DNA from: a virus
IMG/VR virus record: IMGVR_UViG_3300007520_000027
Coordinates: 1 to 49,842 of that record
Direction: 5' to 3' (one strand)
Length of the DNA stretch: 49,842 nt
Every line of letters begins with the position of its first letter. Within the stretch, counting starts at the first letter, position 1. Both the position numbers and the translations under genes were made by a program. The notes beneath the pieces are model-generated. The model made no database searches. It saw nothing but the letters and a program-made list of their open reading frames with translations, and was not told the origin of the DNA. Shown here piece by piece: positions 35,026 to 43,095 of the stretch.

Positions 35026-35978
35026 TATTTGATTCCAATTATTTCCATGCAAGACTCTATAAAAACTGATGCCAATTGTGGAATTATAGCATTTCCATAT
35101 GCTTTGATTCTTATTTTATTAGCAACTAGTGAATAATCTTCATCTATTTTTGTATCTTGATTATTGATTGACACCATTCTTTCGGAAACCCCATTAACCA
35201 CCGGGGCAAGGCCGGATTTAATCCTTCTTCTTCTTCCGTCTCTGCAATAGACTGTTCCGAAATCGCTCCAAACGCTTGTCTTGGTAATTGATCCAATCTC
35301 ATCCTGACTGATCCGTCTTTGTTTATCGACGACACTGCCATCCCCGGCGTATCCTTCCAATCCCTGCTCGATGGAGTCGTCCATCCCACAAGAACCTCTC
35401 CTATGTACCCTCCTGTTCGATTGGTTGCAATCCTGGATGGTCGTAGCTTCTTTCGATGTATTACATCCATTGTATTGGGAGTGGGCCAGCCAGTAAAGTC
35501 TTTGTCTGATGTGCGGCGAACCGATGCTCGCACCGCACAAATCTGCTCCTGCCCTATTATAGGCCAATACTTCCAAGTCAGAGAATACTCCAGAGAGCCA
35601 TAATCTGCCATCTTTTGAAGCAACTTGCTCTCCAATAACGACTGAAGGCTTTCTTTCTTTGATAAGTCTGTGCATTTCGGGCCACAAATTTCGTCCATCT
35701 TCATTTCCCTTTTTTTGGCCAGCTATAGAATATGGTTGGCACGGACAAGAACCAGTCCATACTTCTCTGTCAATAGGCCAGTTTGCTATATTGAGTGCCA
35801 ATGCCCATCCTGCAATTCCAGAAAAGAAATGACAATGCTTATAGCTCTTGATATCATTTCCTGTTACTTCTTTAATACTTCTTGTATCGATATCCCCATC
35901 TGGTATTAGTTTGTCCTCTATTAATTGTTTTAACCAAAGACAGACATCTGGATCTATTTCGTTATAATATACTTTCAT
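35025..35978 (-). CDS. DNA cytosine-5 methyltransferase (Dcm-type)
   Basis: The 317-residue product shows FFSGIAGW (51-58, motif I, SAM), GSCPCQPYSIAGQ (77-89, motif IV with C80 as the attacking Cys), VIGEQVAS (114-121, motif VI with EQV instead of ENV), HIRQRLYWLA (156-165, motif VIII) and AYGNAIIPQ near the end (motif X). It makes 5-methylcytosine. Motif II/III-like text (NEIDP, GDIDTRSI) precedes motif I rather than following it. The middle is dual-coding with a conserved +1 frame (see 35144-35698), which raises the local G+C. No companion endonuclease is seen; genome protection is likely. Confidence 0.88.
   Translation of the reverse strand: MKVYYNEIDPDVCLWLKQLIEDKLIPDGDIDTRSIKEVTGNDIKSYKHCHFFSGIAGWALALNIANWPIDREVWTGSCPCQPYSIAGQKKGNEDGRNLWPEMHRLIKERKPSVVIGEQVASKDGRLWLSGVFSDLEVLAYNRAGADLCGASIGSPHIRQRLYWLAHSQYNGCNTSKEATTIQDCNQSNRRVHRRGSCGMDDSIEQGLEGYAGDGSVVDKQRRISQDEIGSITKTSVWSDFGTVYCRDGRRRRIKSGLAPVVNGVSERMVSINNQDTKIDEDYSLVANKIRIKAYGNAIIPQLASVFIESCMEIIGIK
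35144..35698 (-). CDS. Overlapping +1-frame ORF inside the cytosine methyltransferase (184 aa)
   Basis: A second frame is open for 185 codons inside the methyltransferase gene. It has its own motifs: SLQSLLESKLLQKMADYGS, EYSLTWKYW, GWPTPNTMDV, GWTTPSSRDWKDTPGMAV and LNPALPRWLMGFPKEWC. I know GWPTP...LNPA.SRWLMG as recurrent phage wording, often annotated as a methylase fragment. The ATG at 35698 sits eight bases after AAAGGG, a plausible ribosome binding site. The region is much richer in G+C than its surroundings, as expected if two frames constrain it. It could be a separate small protein or an alternative C-terminus. Expression is unproven. Confidence 0.5.
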   Translation of the reverse strand: MDEICGPKCTDLSKKESLQSLLESKLLQKMADYGSLEYSLTWKYWPIIGQEQICAVRASVRRTSDKDFTGWPTPNTMDVIHRKKLRPSRIATNRTGGYIGEVLVGWTTPSSRDWKDTPGMAVSSINKDGSVRMRLDQLPRQAFGAISEQSIAETEEEEGLNPALPRWLMGFPKEWCQSIIKIQK

Positions 35979-35980
35979 GA

Positions 35981-36208
35981 TTAATCGTTATAGACTAACG
36001 CTTCTCCCTTTGGAGCGAGTTTGAAAAAATTCAATTCTGTAGATTGTGTAATATAGTTATTTTTAAGAAGAAACTCTTCTAGTTGATTATATTGATCTAT
36101 TGTTAAATTAGAAGCATCCATTGATTCTAAATAAATATCTGTTGGTTTATTAGGTTGAAAACTAAAGGCTTGATACAACACTCTTCTTATAAATTCTATT
36201 GGAAACAT
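35981..36208 (-). CDS. Small hypothetical protein (75 aa)
   Basis: The ATG at 36208 has AGGA seven to ten bases before it. A polar 75-residue protein with helix-turn-helix-like spacing (residues 34-75: NLTIDQYNQLEEFLLKNNY then LAPKGEALVYND) and no Cys. Such folds occur in small regulators, but no family was recognised. It sits between the cytosine methyltransferase and the DnaE C-terminal gene and has a normal ribosome binding site, so it is probably real. Confidence 0.55.
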   Translation of the reverse strand: MFPIEFIRRVLYQAFSFQPNKPTDIYLESMDASNLTIDQYNQLEEFLLKNNYITQSTELNFFKLAPKGEALVYND

Positions 36209-36238
36209 AATTTATTCCTATTACATTTTTATTAACAA

Positions 36239-38218
36239 TTATACTATCTTAACATCGTTACAAACATACTGCGTTGTATTTTTCCATTCACTTTTCTTAA
36301 TATATATAGTAATAACCGATCCTTCGTTTAGAAAATCTTTTATTCTTTCGAACAAATGACTCCATACTAATATATTTTGAATTGCCGAAGAATTATCACT
36401 AACAGACAAAGATGCATACTTAGTGCCTGGATTCTTAGAATTCTTTCCAGATTCTCTTATTTTCACAGATTCTATTACTACATGTGTGCAATATGTAGCT
36501 TCTTTATCTGTCGATAATAAAATTTCCTTACAAGTCACTGCTCTATTGTCTATAGATAAAAAATCATCGACCTCAGAACAAGTTAAAGGCAATCCTAGAT
36601 ATAGTCTTTCCCAAATGCTTTTTTGTCTATTTGTATCAACAACATTTTCTTCTGTAACGTTTTTTATCTTAGCTTCTATTGTAGAAACTCTTTTCTTAAC
36701 ACACTTATTATCACTAATAATTAATTCTAAAGAAGTAATAAAGTCATTTGTTTTAAATGACTCAAAAAAGCTAGATGTTTCTTTTGGCGTCAAAGACTTA
36801 ATCAATGGACTAGAATTTTCGGTAGATTTATCTGTTTGTCCGTACAAAGCATGTATGCATCTAAGCATTAGTGTTCTTGATTGATTATAACAATCACAAG
36901 CACCAGCCTTGATTAAAGACTCGCATATATTTCTTTTTAGTATTTTTGAAGATATAATAAAATCTTTAAAAGTATTTAAAGAACTATTTGTTCCATAGAT
37001 TTTAGATAAAGCAGAGTCTCCGACTCCTCTAATATGAGACAGACCAAATAGAATCTTACTATTTTCAAGAATAGTAAAATTAGTATTTTTTTCCCTAACA
37101 TCTGGTGGACATACAAGTATATCGTTAATTCTAGCGTCTTGTACTAAATTATATATTTCTTCTTTGGGATTAGGTTTATTATTAGAATGAGTTAACCAAG
37201 ACGTATAGAATTCTGTTGGATAATTTGCTTTTTGAAAAGCCGTTAGATATCCAGTGATAGCATATGATACAGAATGGCTATTTTGTGTCACTATTCCATT
37301 TGCATAATATAAATGATCTTCACTGTCTACTTCTATATTATATGTAATCTCTGGATCTCTCATTTGAGCATATAGTATTATGTCTTTTTTCATTCCATAA
37401 GTATATAACGAAGAAGGAATGGTCAATGATGTAGATTTATTTTGTAAAAAACTTGATATTGGTCTAATTATATTATCAGTAAAAAGAAACTTATGACCAA
37501 GTGTACATTTGATAGTTTTGCCTGATTCCAATGTAATCTCAACTATATCCTGCACACCATTAATCATCTTGTCTTTAATTTTAATAAAGGTGTCTCTATT
37601 ATTTTTAATATCTGGAGCCTTGATTAAATCTCCTATTTTTATATCTTCTAAAAATTTAAATCCATCAATTGTTTCTATTAATGTATCTCCAGTTAGACAT
37701 TTGTTAAACTGGTAGCGTTGTGCTTTTTCTAACCAAGAGAAAATCTCTTCCGCTGTTTCTACGCTTACTAAGTTTTTTTCTTTAGCCTTAGAGAGAAATA
37801 TTTTTTTACACTCTGCAATAACTTCTGGTAATTTTTTTCCAATTCCTTTTCTAATGTATTTATCAGATTCCACATCTGTGAATCCAGCTATCTCCATTCC
37901 AATCTTCATAGACTGTTCTTGATAAATCAAACAAGATTTTGTTTTTTCTAAAATTGGAATTAATGCGTCGCTAATATATTCTGGTTCCATCTCTCCATTT
38001 TTAATCTTAGCGTAATTATCTGTCATTTGGGCCTCAAGGCACGAAGGACGAATTAGTGCAATTAAATCAGATAGTTCATCAATAGAACGTGGCTTAATCT
38101 TTTTTGCCCAAGCTTGTCCTAATTGACTTTCTAATTGAAAGATACCAATGGTTCTTCCAGAACAAATTAAATCCCATGTTAACTTATCGTCTAATGGAAT
38201 ATTTTTAAAATTATACAT
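36239..38218 (-). CDS. dnaE: DNA polymerase III alpha (DnaE), C-terminal half, with mini-intein
   Basis: The gene encodes 659 residues, 519 after removal of the intein (174-313). It begins at NFKNIPLDDKLTWDLI, where the DnaE catalytic palm passes to the finger region; GIFQLES (25-31) and LIALIRPS are family C landmarks, IYQEQSM and the FNK-SHSVSYA step follow, and a helix-hairpin-helix region (GLSHIRGVGDSAL) precedes a C-terminal OB-like domain (VVIESVKIRES to YIKKSEW). With the partner gene at 38908-42156 it gives 1,214 residues, normal for DnaE. It is not a pseudogene: no frameshift or stop is seen. The halves must associate to polymerise. Confidence 0.9.
   Translation of the reverse strand: MYNFKNIPLDDKLTWDLICSGRTIGIFQLESQLGQAWAKKIKPRSIDELSDLIALIRPSCLEAQMTDNYAKIKNGEMEPEYISDALIPILEKTKSCLIYQEQSMKIGMEIAGFTDVESDKYIRKGIGKKLPEVIAECKKIFLSKAKEKNLVSVETAEEIFSWLEKAQRYQFNKCLTGDTLIETIDGFKFLEDIKIGDLIKAPDIKNNRDTFIKIKDKMINGVQDIVEITLESGKTIKCTLGHKFLFTDNIIRPISSFLQNKSTSLTIPSSLYTYGMKKDIILYAQMRDPEITYNIEVDSEDHLYYANGIVTQNSHSVSYAITGYLTAFQKANYPTEFYTSWLTHSNNKPNPKEEIYNLVQDARINDILVCPPDVREKNTNFTILENSKILFGLSHIRGVGDSALSKIYGTNSSLNTFKDFIISSKILKRNICESLIKAGACDCYNQSRTLMLRCIHALYGQTDKSTENSSPLIKSLTPKETSSFFESFKTNDFITSLELIISDNKCVKKRVSTIEAKIKNVTEENVVDTNRQKSIWERLYLGLPLTCSEVDDFLSIDNRAVTCKEILLSTDKEATYCTHVVIESVKIRESGKNSKNPGTKYASLSVSDNSSAIQNILVWSHLFERIKDFLNEGSVITIYIKKSEWKNTTQYVCNDVKIV
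37280..37699 (-). mobile_element. Mini-intein in the DnaE C-terminal half (140 aa)
   Basis: Residues 174-313: it begins CLTGDTLIETIDG, has TLGH at 239-242 (block B), ends ITYNIEVDSEDHLYYANG then IVTQN before Ser 314. No LAGLIDADG or HNH block is present, so it lacks the endonuclease. The penultimate residue is Gln instead of His. It interrupts FNK-SHS, three residues downstream of the cyanobacterial split-DnaE site. Confidence 0.93.
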
Positions 38219-38219
38219 A

Positions 38220-38900
38220 TCAAAACTCGTTAATTTCTATTAGCCCTTTTTTAGCTAATTCTAAATATCCTAATCTTTTGCCTTTTGAGTCTCTATAGAT
38301 TCTTTGCGTCTCTTTAAACCCACCAAAATGCCTGAATCTTTCTCCAACTTTATTATCAAGCATTTGGTTCATTAAATCATCGCCTACGATTGACCAATAA
38401 ATAGGAACTTCGTCAGTAGATAATACTAATAGTATTCTTGTCTCATTTTTTAAATACTTTTTTAAATCATCTAATTTAAATGTAAAACACTTTATAATTG
38501 GAGAAATTTTTAAATCTAATACATTTTTTATTCCATTGATATATATTGTAAAGTCAGAATTTTTAAAATCTTTATTTCCTTCTGCAATTGGCAATCCATT
38601 GTTATCAACACCAGAGTTGATTACGTCAATTACGTATCCATTTTTCTTTAAAGATTTTTTCCATTCTTGTATAATCATGCTTTCTCGTTCTGTTTTTTCA
38701 TAAACATATAAAAAGAAGTCAAAGAATCCTCTTTTTTCTTTCCTATATTTTAATCTATTTAAATCAGAAGGAGACAGTGTTTCGGGAATTTTATTATTTA
38801 GTATTTTATTAAATTTTTCTTTTAATATGTTTTTCTTATTGCTATTTTTATAAGCAATAATCATATCAAAGATTTCTTCATTTATTTTTTTATTTGTCAT
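38220..38900 (-). CDS. PD-(D/E)XK-like ORF lying between the two DnaE halves (226 aa)
   Basis: A basic, Lys/Asn/Ile-rich protein of 226 residues. Residues 105-131 read IAEGNKDFKNSDFTIYIN and NVLDLKIS, matching the spacing D..SDF...(strand)...D-L-K of PD-(D/E)XK nuclease cores (D116, D129, K131); a long N-terminal helical part (1-80) may bind DNA, and the C-terminal part has RFRHFGGFKETQRIYRD. It sits exactly in the break of dnaE, which is typical for a free-standing homing-type nuclease, but there is no LAGLIDADG, HNH or GIY-YIG. An unrelated accessory protein is possible. It abuts both DnaE genes. Confidence 0.45.
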   Translation of the reverse strand: MTNKKINEEIFDMIIAYKNSNKKNILKEKFNKILNNKIPETLSPSDLNRLKYRKEKRGFFDFFLYVYEKTERESMIIQEWKKSLKKNGYVIDVINSGVDNNGLPIAEGNKDFKNSDFTIYINGIKNVLDLKISPIIKCFTFKLDDLKKYLKNETRILLVLSTDEVPIYWSIVGDDLMNQMLDNKVGERFRHFGGFKETQRIYRDSKGKRLGYLELAKKGLIEINEF

Positions 38901-38907
38901 GTTGTGT

Positions 38908-41900
38908 TTATTTTATTGATCCATTTACTAAATCCTGAACAAGTTTTAACTTATCTAAAACTGAAACTCCAAGTATATCAAGCTTAACTCCTCCACAAGT
39001 AGCTACGTCCTTATAGTCAATCCCAATAACTCTTTCTTTTGTTTTAGTATCATAAGACATGGGAAAACAAGTGCTTACATCGTTTTCAGTCACAATTACA
39101 CCAGAAGGATGCTTTCCTTTTCCTCTTTGTTTTCCTTCTAATTTCATAGCGTCTTCAAAAATACTCTTATATTCATCTTGTTTGTAATAATCGCTAATTT
39201 CTTTATTATTATCAATCGCCCATTGTAATATTCCGTAATCTTCTAAGCCAGAGTCTTTTGCTTCTTGGATTTCATCAGCAATCTCTGCCTCATTAGGGAT
39301 AAATTTGGATAAGCTATTGGCTATTTCAAATCCACCAACAATCCCTTTGACTCTAAACACATCTTTTATTGCTGCTCGTCCTTGAATTCTTTGGAATGTA
39401 ATGATTTGACTAACTTTAGAATCACCGTATTTCCACTTAAGATATTCTATTACCCATTCTCTTCCTTCTGTTGCAAAGTCAACATCGATATCTGGCATTT
39501 CTACGTTGTCTTTGGTATTTCTTGCTGTATTATAAAATCTAGCAAATAACAAATCGTATTTTAATGGATCGGACAATATATCAGTAATACCTATTAGTGC
39601 AGACACCAAACAGCCTGCCGCACTGTTGTGAACAGCGTTCCAATTTGCTATGTAAGACTTATCATCTTCTACTTCTAAGTCATAAACATATCCATTGTAA
39701 CTATGGTATTTTTTATCTTTTACTAAGTCCAAAAAATGATTATTTATTCTGTAATGTTGATTTCTAGTATTTTTGTGTTTTGAAAAACAAAAAAGTTTTG
39801 GGAAAAGTTTATTCCAAATGATTAATTGTTTTCCTGATATTCTCAAAGTTAATTCGTCTTTGTGATTTTCTTGTTGTCTCTTGTATCTGCATACGTTGGT
39901 ATATATCCCCATTTTTAATAAAATAAATTTAATTTGATTGATTAAGTCATATGAACACGTTGAGTATGACACTCTTTCTCCTAAAATACATCCGTCTCCA
40001 GAAAATAATCCATAGATTAATCCTTCTTCAAATCCAAAGTTATTAATATTAAATATATGGTCATTAATTTTCTTAAAATTAGCAAGATTATTACCAAAAA
40101 AAGAAAACATTCTAGATATTAACTTATCATATAAAAACAACTGACAAGAATTTTTAGTTTTATGATATATTTCTGTTGTTTTAATTTTAAAAATATCAAA
40201 TATTATTCTAGATATTTCTTCTCTATATTGAATTTCATTTTTATGAAAACAAAATCCTGTTGTGCTAGATCTGGCATATCCTTCGGATATATAAAAACCA
40301 ATTATAACTCCGAGATCCCTATTCGCTTCAATATATCGAGGATATTTTTTCTTTTTTAGACTTCCATTATAAAGATATATATTATTGTCGTCCCACTTAT
40401 ATATCCATTGAGTATTTTGATCATTGACTGAGTTTAAATCACATATTTTCACTAGATCTAATTTATCTATTAATGTCCCATTAGGAATTGACATAGATAC
40501 AAAAGTTTTATTTTTAGTAGATAGATTGCCATTTTTAATTGATTTTGAAAAACTATCAGCTTTTTTGAATTCAATTCCATTAAAAATCTCATGATCTTTT
40601 GTACAAAACAAGGATCTATTTGCTATTGTTAGTTCTACGATTTCCTCGTTACATTGATATTTATGAACAGAATTAATTTTTTTTGTATTTCCAAGATGAG
40701 TAATAACAAGATCTCCTGTTTTGCAATCTTGTATTTTTTTTATAACGCCATTGTGCATTAAAATCTCAGTATCGGGCAAAAAACAACCACGGCCTATTCC
40801 AATGGGAATTGGATCTAATTCTCCATTACTCTTTAAATTTTGCTTCCAATCAAAAGAATGGTCTTTTGGTCTAGCTTGTGCCGCCATGCAATAATCCCAA
40901 ACAACAAGAAAATATGGTGCAAGACCAGCTTCTGATATAACAGCCATTTCGTGCTTTAGTCTTTCCCAATATTCTTCTTTGTTAATTCCAGATGTTTCCC
41001 ATGGTTTATATTTTTTAGCACCTTCTATAGCAATTGTAAATAAATAGTTATCTTCTATTATCTTAGATGTTGATACTGTGTATTTCACATCTTTTGGATC
41101 TATTTCTATAGTTGGAAGCATGGGTTTTCTAGAAATCTCATATGCTTCAATTGATTCTGCAATATTATTTGTTAGACTAAGCTCTTCTTTAGTAAATTTT
41201 TTAGACATTTCTTCAAAAGAATGCATATAAAAATTATCGCTTCCAAAGAATACCATAATGTCATCAGAATCTTTGTCAAACATTTGAGAAACTGTTTCTT
41301 CTGTTTCTCTCATGTTAATCATGACCATTGTTCTTTGGTGCTGTGCATCTTCTGGATTCGCGTAATGCGGATCACTACTAGCAATAGCTGGTATTCCAGT
41401 TTTCTTAGAAACTTGTCTTAAACAATCTACGATTAATGGTTGAATCCACAAAGGAAGCTTGTCTGATTCTTTTAATTCATTCTGCAATTCTATAAAGAAA
41501 TTACCTTTGCCAAACATTTTTTGAAACGACAAAGCTAATTCAGATGCTTTTTCTAACCAATCTTCTCTTAAAAATTTCTTATAAAAATCAAGATCTTTTT
41601 CTTTATATTGTGCATATGCTAATCTAATGTCTGCTTTTTTCTTTATTGGATCATCAGAAAATATATCACTAAACAATATGTCGGACAGATGAGAACCTTG
41701 GTGTCCACTAAATCCCATGATATTGCCATCAAGAAAATGTTCTAATCCATAAAACTCTTTCTTGTCTTCTTCTCGAACCGAATTATATAAACTTATTCTA
41801 GGCTTATAATAATAAATCTCTGGATCATTAGTGTGACTGACTAGATCATTTAAAGTTTTCCATCCAACTTTATTTTTCGCCCATATAACCATGTGCGAAT

Positions 41901-42156
41901 TTTGCTTATTAGTAACATCTTTGATATGAGCATCTTTGTGAACAACATAAAGCTCAATTCCAAGAATTGGCTTTACTCCTGCTTTTTTACAAGCAGAATG
42001 ATGCTGTATGTGAGAATATGTATTGCCGTGATTCGAAATACCCAAAGACTTCATTCCTAGTTCTTTTGCTCTTTTGGCATTCTCTTTTGGAGAGGAATAT
42101 CCATCTAGGATCGAGTATGAGTCATGGCAATGGAATAAGGTATAATAATTATTCAT
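38908..42156 (-). CDS. dnaE: DNA polymerase III alpha (DnaE), N-terminal half, with intein
   Basis: The gene encodes 1,082 residues, 695 without the intein (458-844). A PHP domain occupies residues 1-270 with HCHDSYSILDG (H9, H11), SNHGNTYS (here Asn in place of the usual Asp) and SDPHYANPED. It is followed by the palm, with GIGRG-SAAGCLVSALIGITD joined across the intein and PDIDVDF (888-894) carrying D889, D891 and D893. It ends LDILGVSVLDKLKLVQDLV, and the C-terminal half continues from there in a separate gene (36239-38218). This is the catalytic core of a replicative family C polymerase; the beta clamp partner is not in the window. Confidence 0.93.
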   Translation of the reverse strand: MNNYYTLFHCHDSYSILDGYSSPKENAKRAKELGMKSLGISNHGNTYSHIQHHSACKKAGVKPILGIELYVVHKDAHIKDVTNKQNSHMVIWAKNKVGWKTLNDLVSHTNDPEIYYYKPRISLYNSVREEDKKEFYGLEHFLDGNIMGFSGHQGSHLSDILFSDIFSDDPIKKKADIRLAYAQYKEKDLDFYKKFLREDWLEKASELALSFQKMFGKGNFFIELQNELKESDKLPLWIQPLIVDCLRQVSKKTGIPAIASSDPHYANPEDAQHQRTMVMINMRETEETVSQMFDKDSDDIMVFFGSDNFYMHSFEEMSKKFTKEELSLTNNIAESIEAYEISRKPMLPTIEIDPKDVKYTVSTSKIIEDNYLFTIAIEGAKKYKPWETSGINKEEYWERLKHEMAVISEAGLAPYFLVVWDYCMAAQARPKDHSFDWKQNLKSNGELDPIPIGIGRGCFLPDTEILMHNGVIKKIQDCKTGDLVITHLGNTKKINSVHKYQCNEEIVELTIANRSLFCTKDHEIFNGIEFKKADSFSKSIKNGNLSTKNKTFVSMSIPNGTLIDKLDLVKICDLNSVNDQNTQWIYKWDDNNIYLYNGSLKKKKYPRYIEANRDLGVIIGFYISEGYARSSTTGFCFHKNEIQYREEISRIIFDIFKIKTTEIYHKTKNSCQLFLYDKLISRMFSFFGNNLANFKKINDHIFNINNFGFEEGLIYGLFSGDGCILGERVSYSTCSYDLINQIKFILLKMGIYTNVCRYKRQQENHKDELTLRISGKQLIIWNKLFPKLFCFSKHKNTRNQHYRINNHFLDLVKDKKYHSYNGYVYDLEVEDDKSYIANWNAVHNSAAGCLVSALIGITDILSDPLKYDLLFARFYNTARNTKDNVEMPDIDVDFATEGREWVIEYLKWKYGDSKVSQIITFQRIQGRAAIKDVFRVKGIVGGFEIANSLSKFIPNEAEIADEIQEAKDSGLEDYGILQWAIDNNKEISDYYKQDEYKSIFEDAMKLEGKQRGKGKHPSGVIVTENDVSTCFPMSYDTKTKERVIGIDYKDVATCGGVKLDILGVSVLDKLKLVQDLVNGSIK
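39625..40785 (-). mobile_element. Intein in the DnaE N-terminal half (387 aa)
   Basis: Residues 458-844, inserted at GIGRG-SAAG. It starts CFLPDTEILMHNG, has TKDH at 519-522 (block B), LAGLIDADG-type motifs VIIGFYISEG (617-626) and LIYGLFSGDG (713-722), block F VYDLEVEDDKSYIAN, and ends WNAVHN before Ser 845. All splicing residues are present, with Ser as the +1 nucleophile. Confidence 0.95.
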
Positions 42157-42157
42157 T

Positions 42158-43093
42158 TTATCTTCTTTTAGATTTTGGATTTATAATCTTGAACTTATTT
42201 TCTAAAAATTGCATACCATCTTTTCCTAGTGATTCTTTTTCATCATAAAGCTCATCACAGAGATTAGTATTTTGTTTACTGAAATGACAAAATCTACATT
42301 TCCAACTTTCATTTCTAAAAGGGTCTTCGTTATTTTTAACTTCTTGAAATTTATTATAAATAATATCTTTGACTTCTTCAAGATCTTCGTCTGAAACAAT
42401 TGTCGAAACTGGACCACCATCGGTTGTGTAAATAAACGTTATTATAAAATGTTTAATATGTGGATACAAATGCTTCGCTGCCAAGTGATACATGCGTGGC
42501 TGTATGTCTTCTCTCAGCATGGCAGAATTTTTCTTTGTTTTATCATCAGACAAAAAAGAAGATCTAGATCCTGTTTTATAATCTATGATTTCTAAAGTAT
42601 CATCATCTATCTGATCAATCCTGTCAATAAAACCCTTAATTGCAAAATACTGTTGATCTTCTGATTGAGCAGCTTCTTTTGGCAGTCTAAATCTTTCTTC
42701 TTTGATCTCTAATTTAAAATACTGTTCTGCACAAAGAGTTTTTTCAGTAATAGGAGTATATCTATTGTACTTTCCAGTGATTAAATCATCCACTCCTCTT
42801 TTTATTTTTCTTGTTTTGTCTGCTTTAATTGTTTCAAAAATTTCTGGATTTTTATCTTTATAAAACTTAAGCCAGAGATCCCATTGTTTGTCTATGTCGA
42901 AATCATCTGATGATAGATCCTTCTTTTCGATAGATGCTATAGACATTGTTTCAAATACATCGTGACAGACTTGTCCTAATAGTGCTGCTCCTCCCGCTAT
43001 ATCTTCTATTCCAAGTGAATAAGAGAGAAACCATTTCCATTCACAATGATCATATGTGTTATAACTTGATGCTGATATGCCTTCGATTTTCAT
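42158..43093 (-). CDS. Cas4/RecB-like PD-(D/E)XK nuclease
   Basis: The 311-residue product has all parts of the RecB/Cas4 nuclease core: H44 (GQVCHDVFE), GFIDRID with D157, IDYKTG with D171 and K173, and QPRMYHLAA with Q198/Y202. Four cysteines, C17 (YDHCEWKWF), C266, C269 and C279 (WKCRFCHFS...NLC), would bind a 4Fe-4S cluster as in Cas4/AddB-type enzymes. It should be a DNA exonuclease that processes ends for recombination or replication. It is not next to cas genes, so a phage recombination role is likely. It starts two bases beyond the DnaE gene and three before dNMP kinase. Confidence 0.9.
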   Translation of the reverse strand: MKIEGISASSYNTYDHCEWKWFLSYSLGIEDIAGGAALLGQVCHDVFETMSIASIEKKDLSSDDFDIDKQWDLWLKFYKDKNPEIFETIKADKTRKIKRGVDDLITGKYNRYTPITEKTLCAEQYFKLEIKEERFRLPKEAAQSEDQQYFAIKGFIDRIDQIDDDTLEIIDYKTGSRSSFLSDDKTKKNSAMLREDIQPRMYHLAAKHLYPHIKHFIITFIYTTDGGPVSTIVSDEDLEEVKDIIYNKFQEVKNNEDPFRNESWKCRFCHFSKQNTNLCDELYDEKESLGKDGMQFLENKFKIINPKSKRR

Positions 43094-43095
43094 TT

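Noticed and set aside
35708-35720. A AAA AAG heptamer in the methyltransferase gene as a -1 frameshift into the overlapping ORF
   Set aside because: The phase is right for a -1 slip, but the overlapping ORF is in the +1 frame, so a -1 shift would not enter it. Transcript slippage by one deleted A could, but nothing shows it.
36423-36884. Open + strand frame inside the DnaE C-terminal gene
   Set aside because: It is antisense to a well-supported gene, with hydrophobic and Ser-rich content typical of reversed Lys/Asn-rich coding.
36239-42156. Two-part dnaE as a pseudogene or assembly error
   Set aside because: Both parts have intact ORFs, starts and inteins, the parts together have a normal length, and a distinct coding ORF fills the gap.
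42158-43093. Cas4 of a CRISPR system
   Set aside because: The nuclease has the Cas4-like core and Cys set, but no other cas gene or array is in the window; a phage recombination nuclease is the simpler reading.
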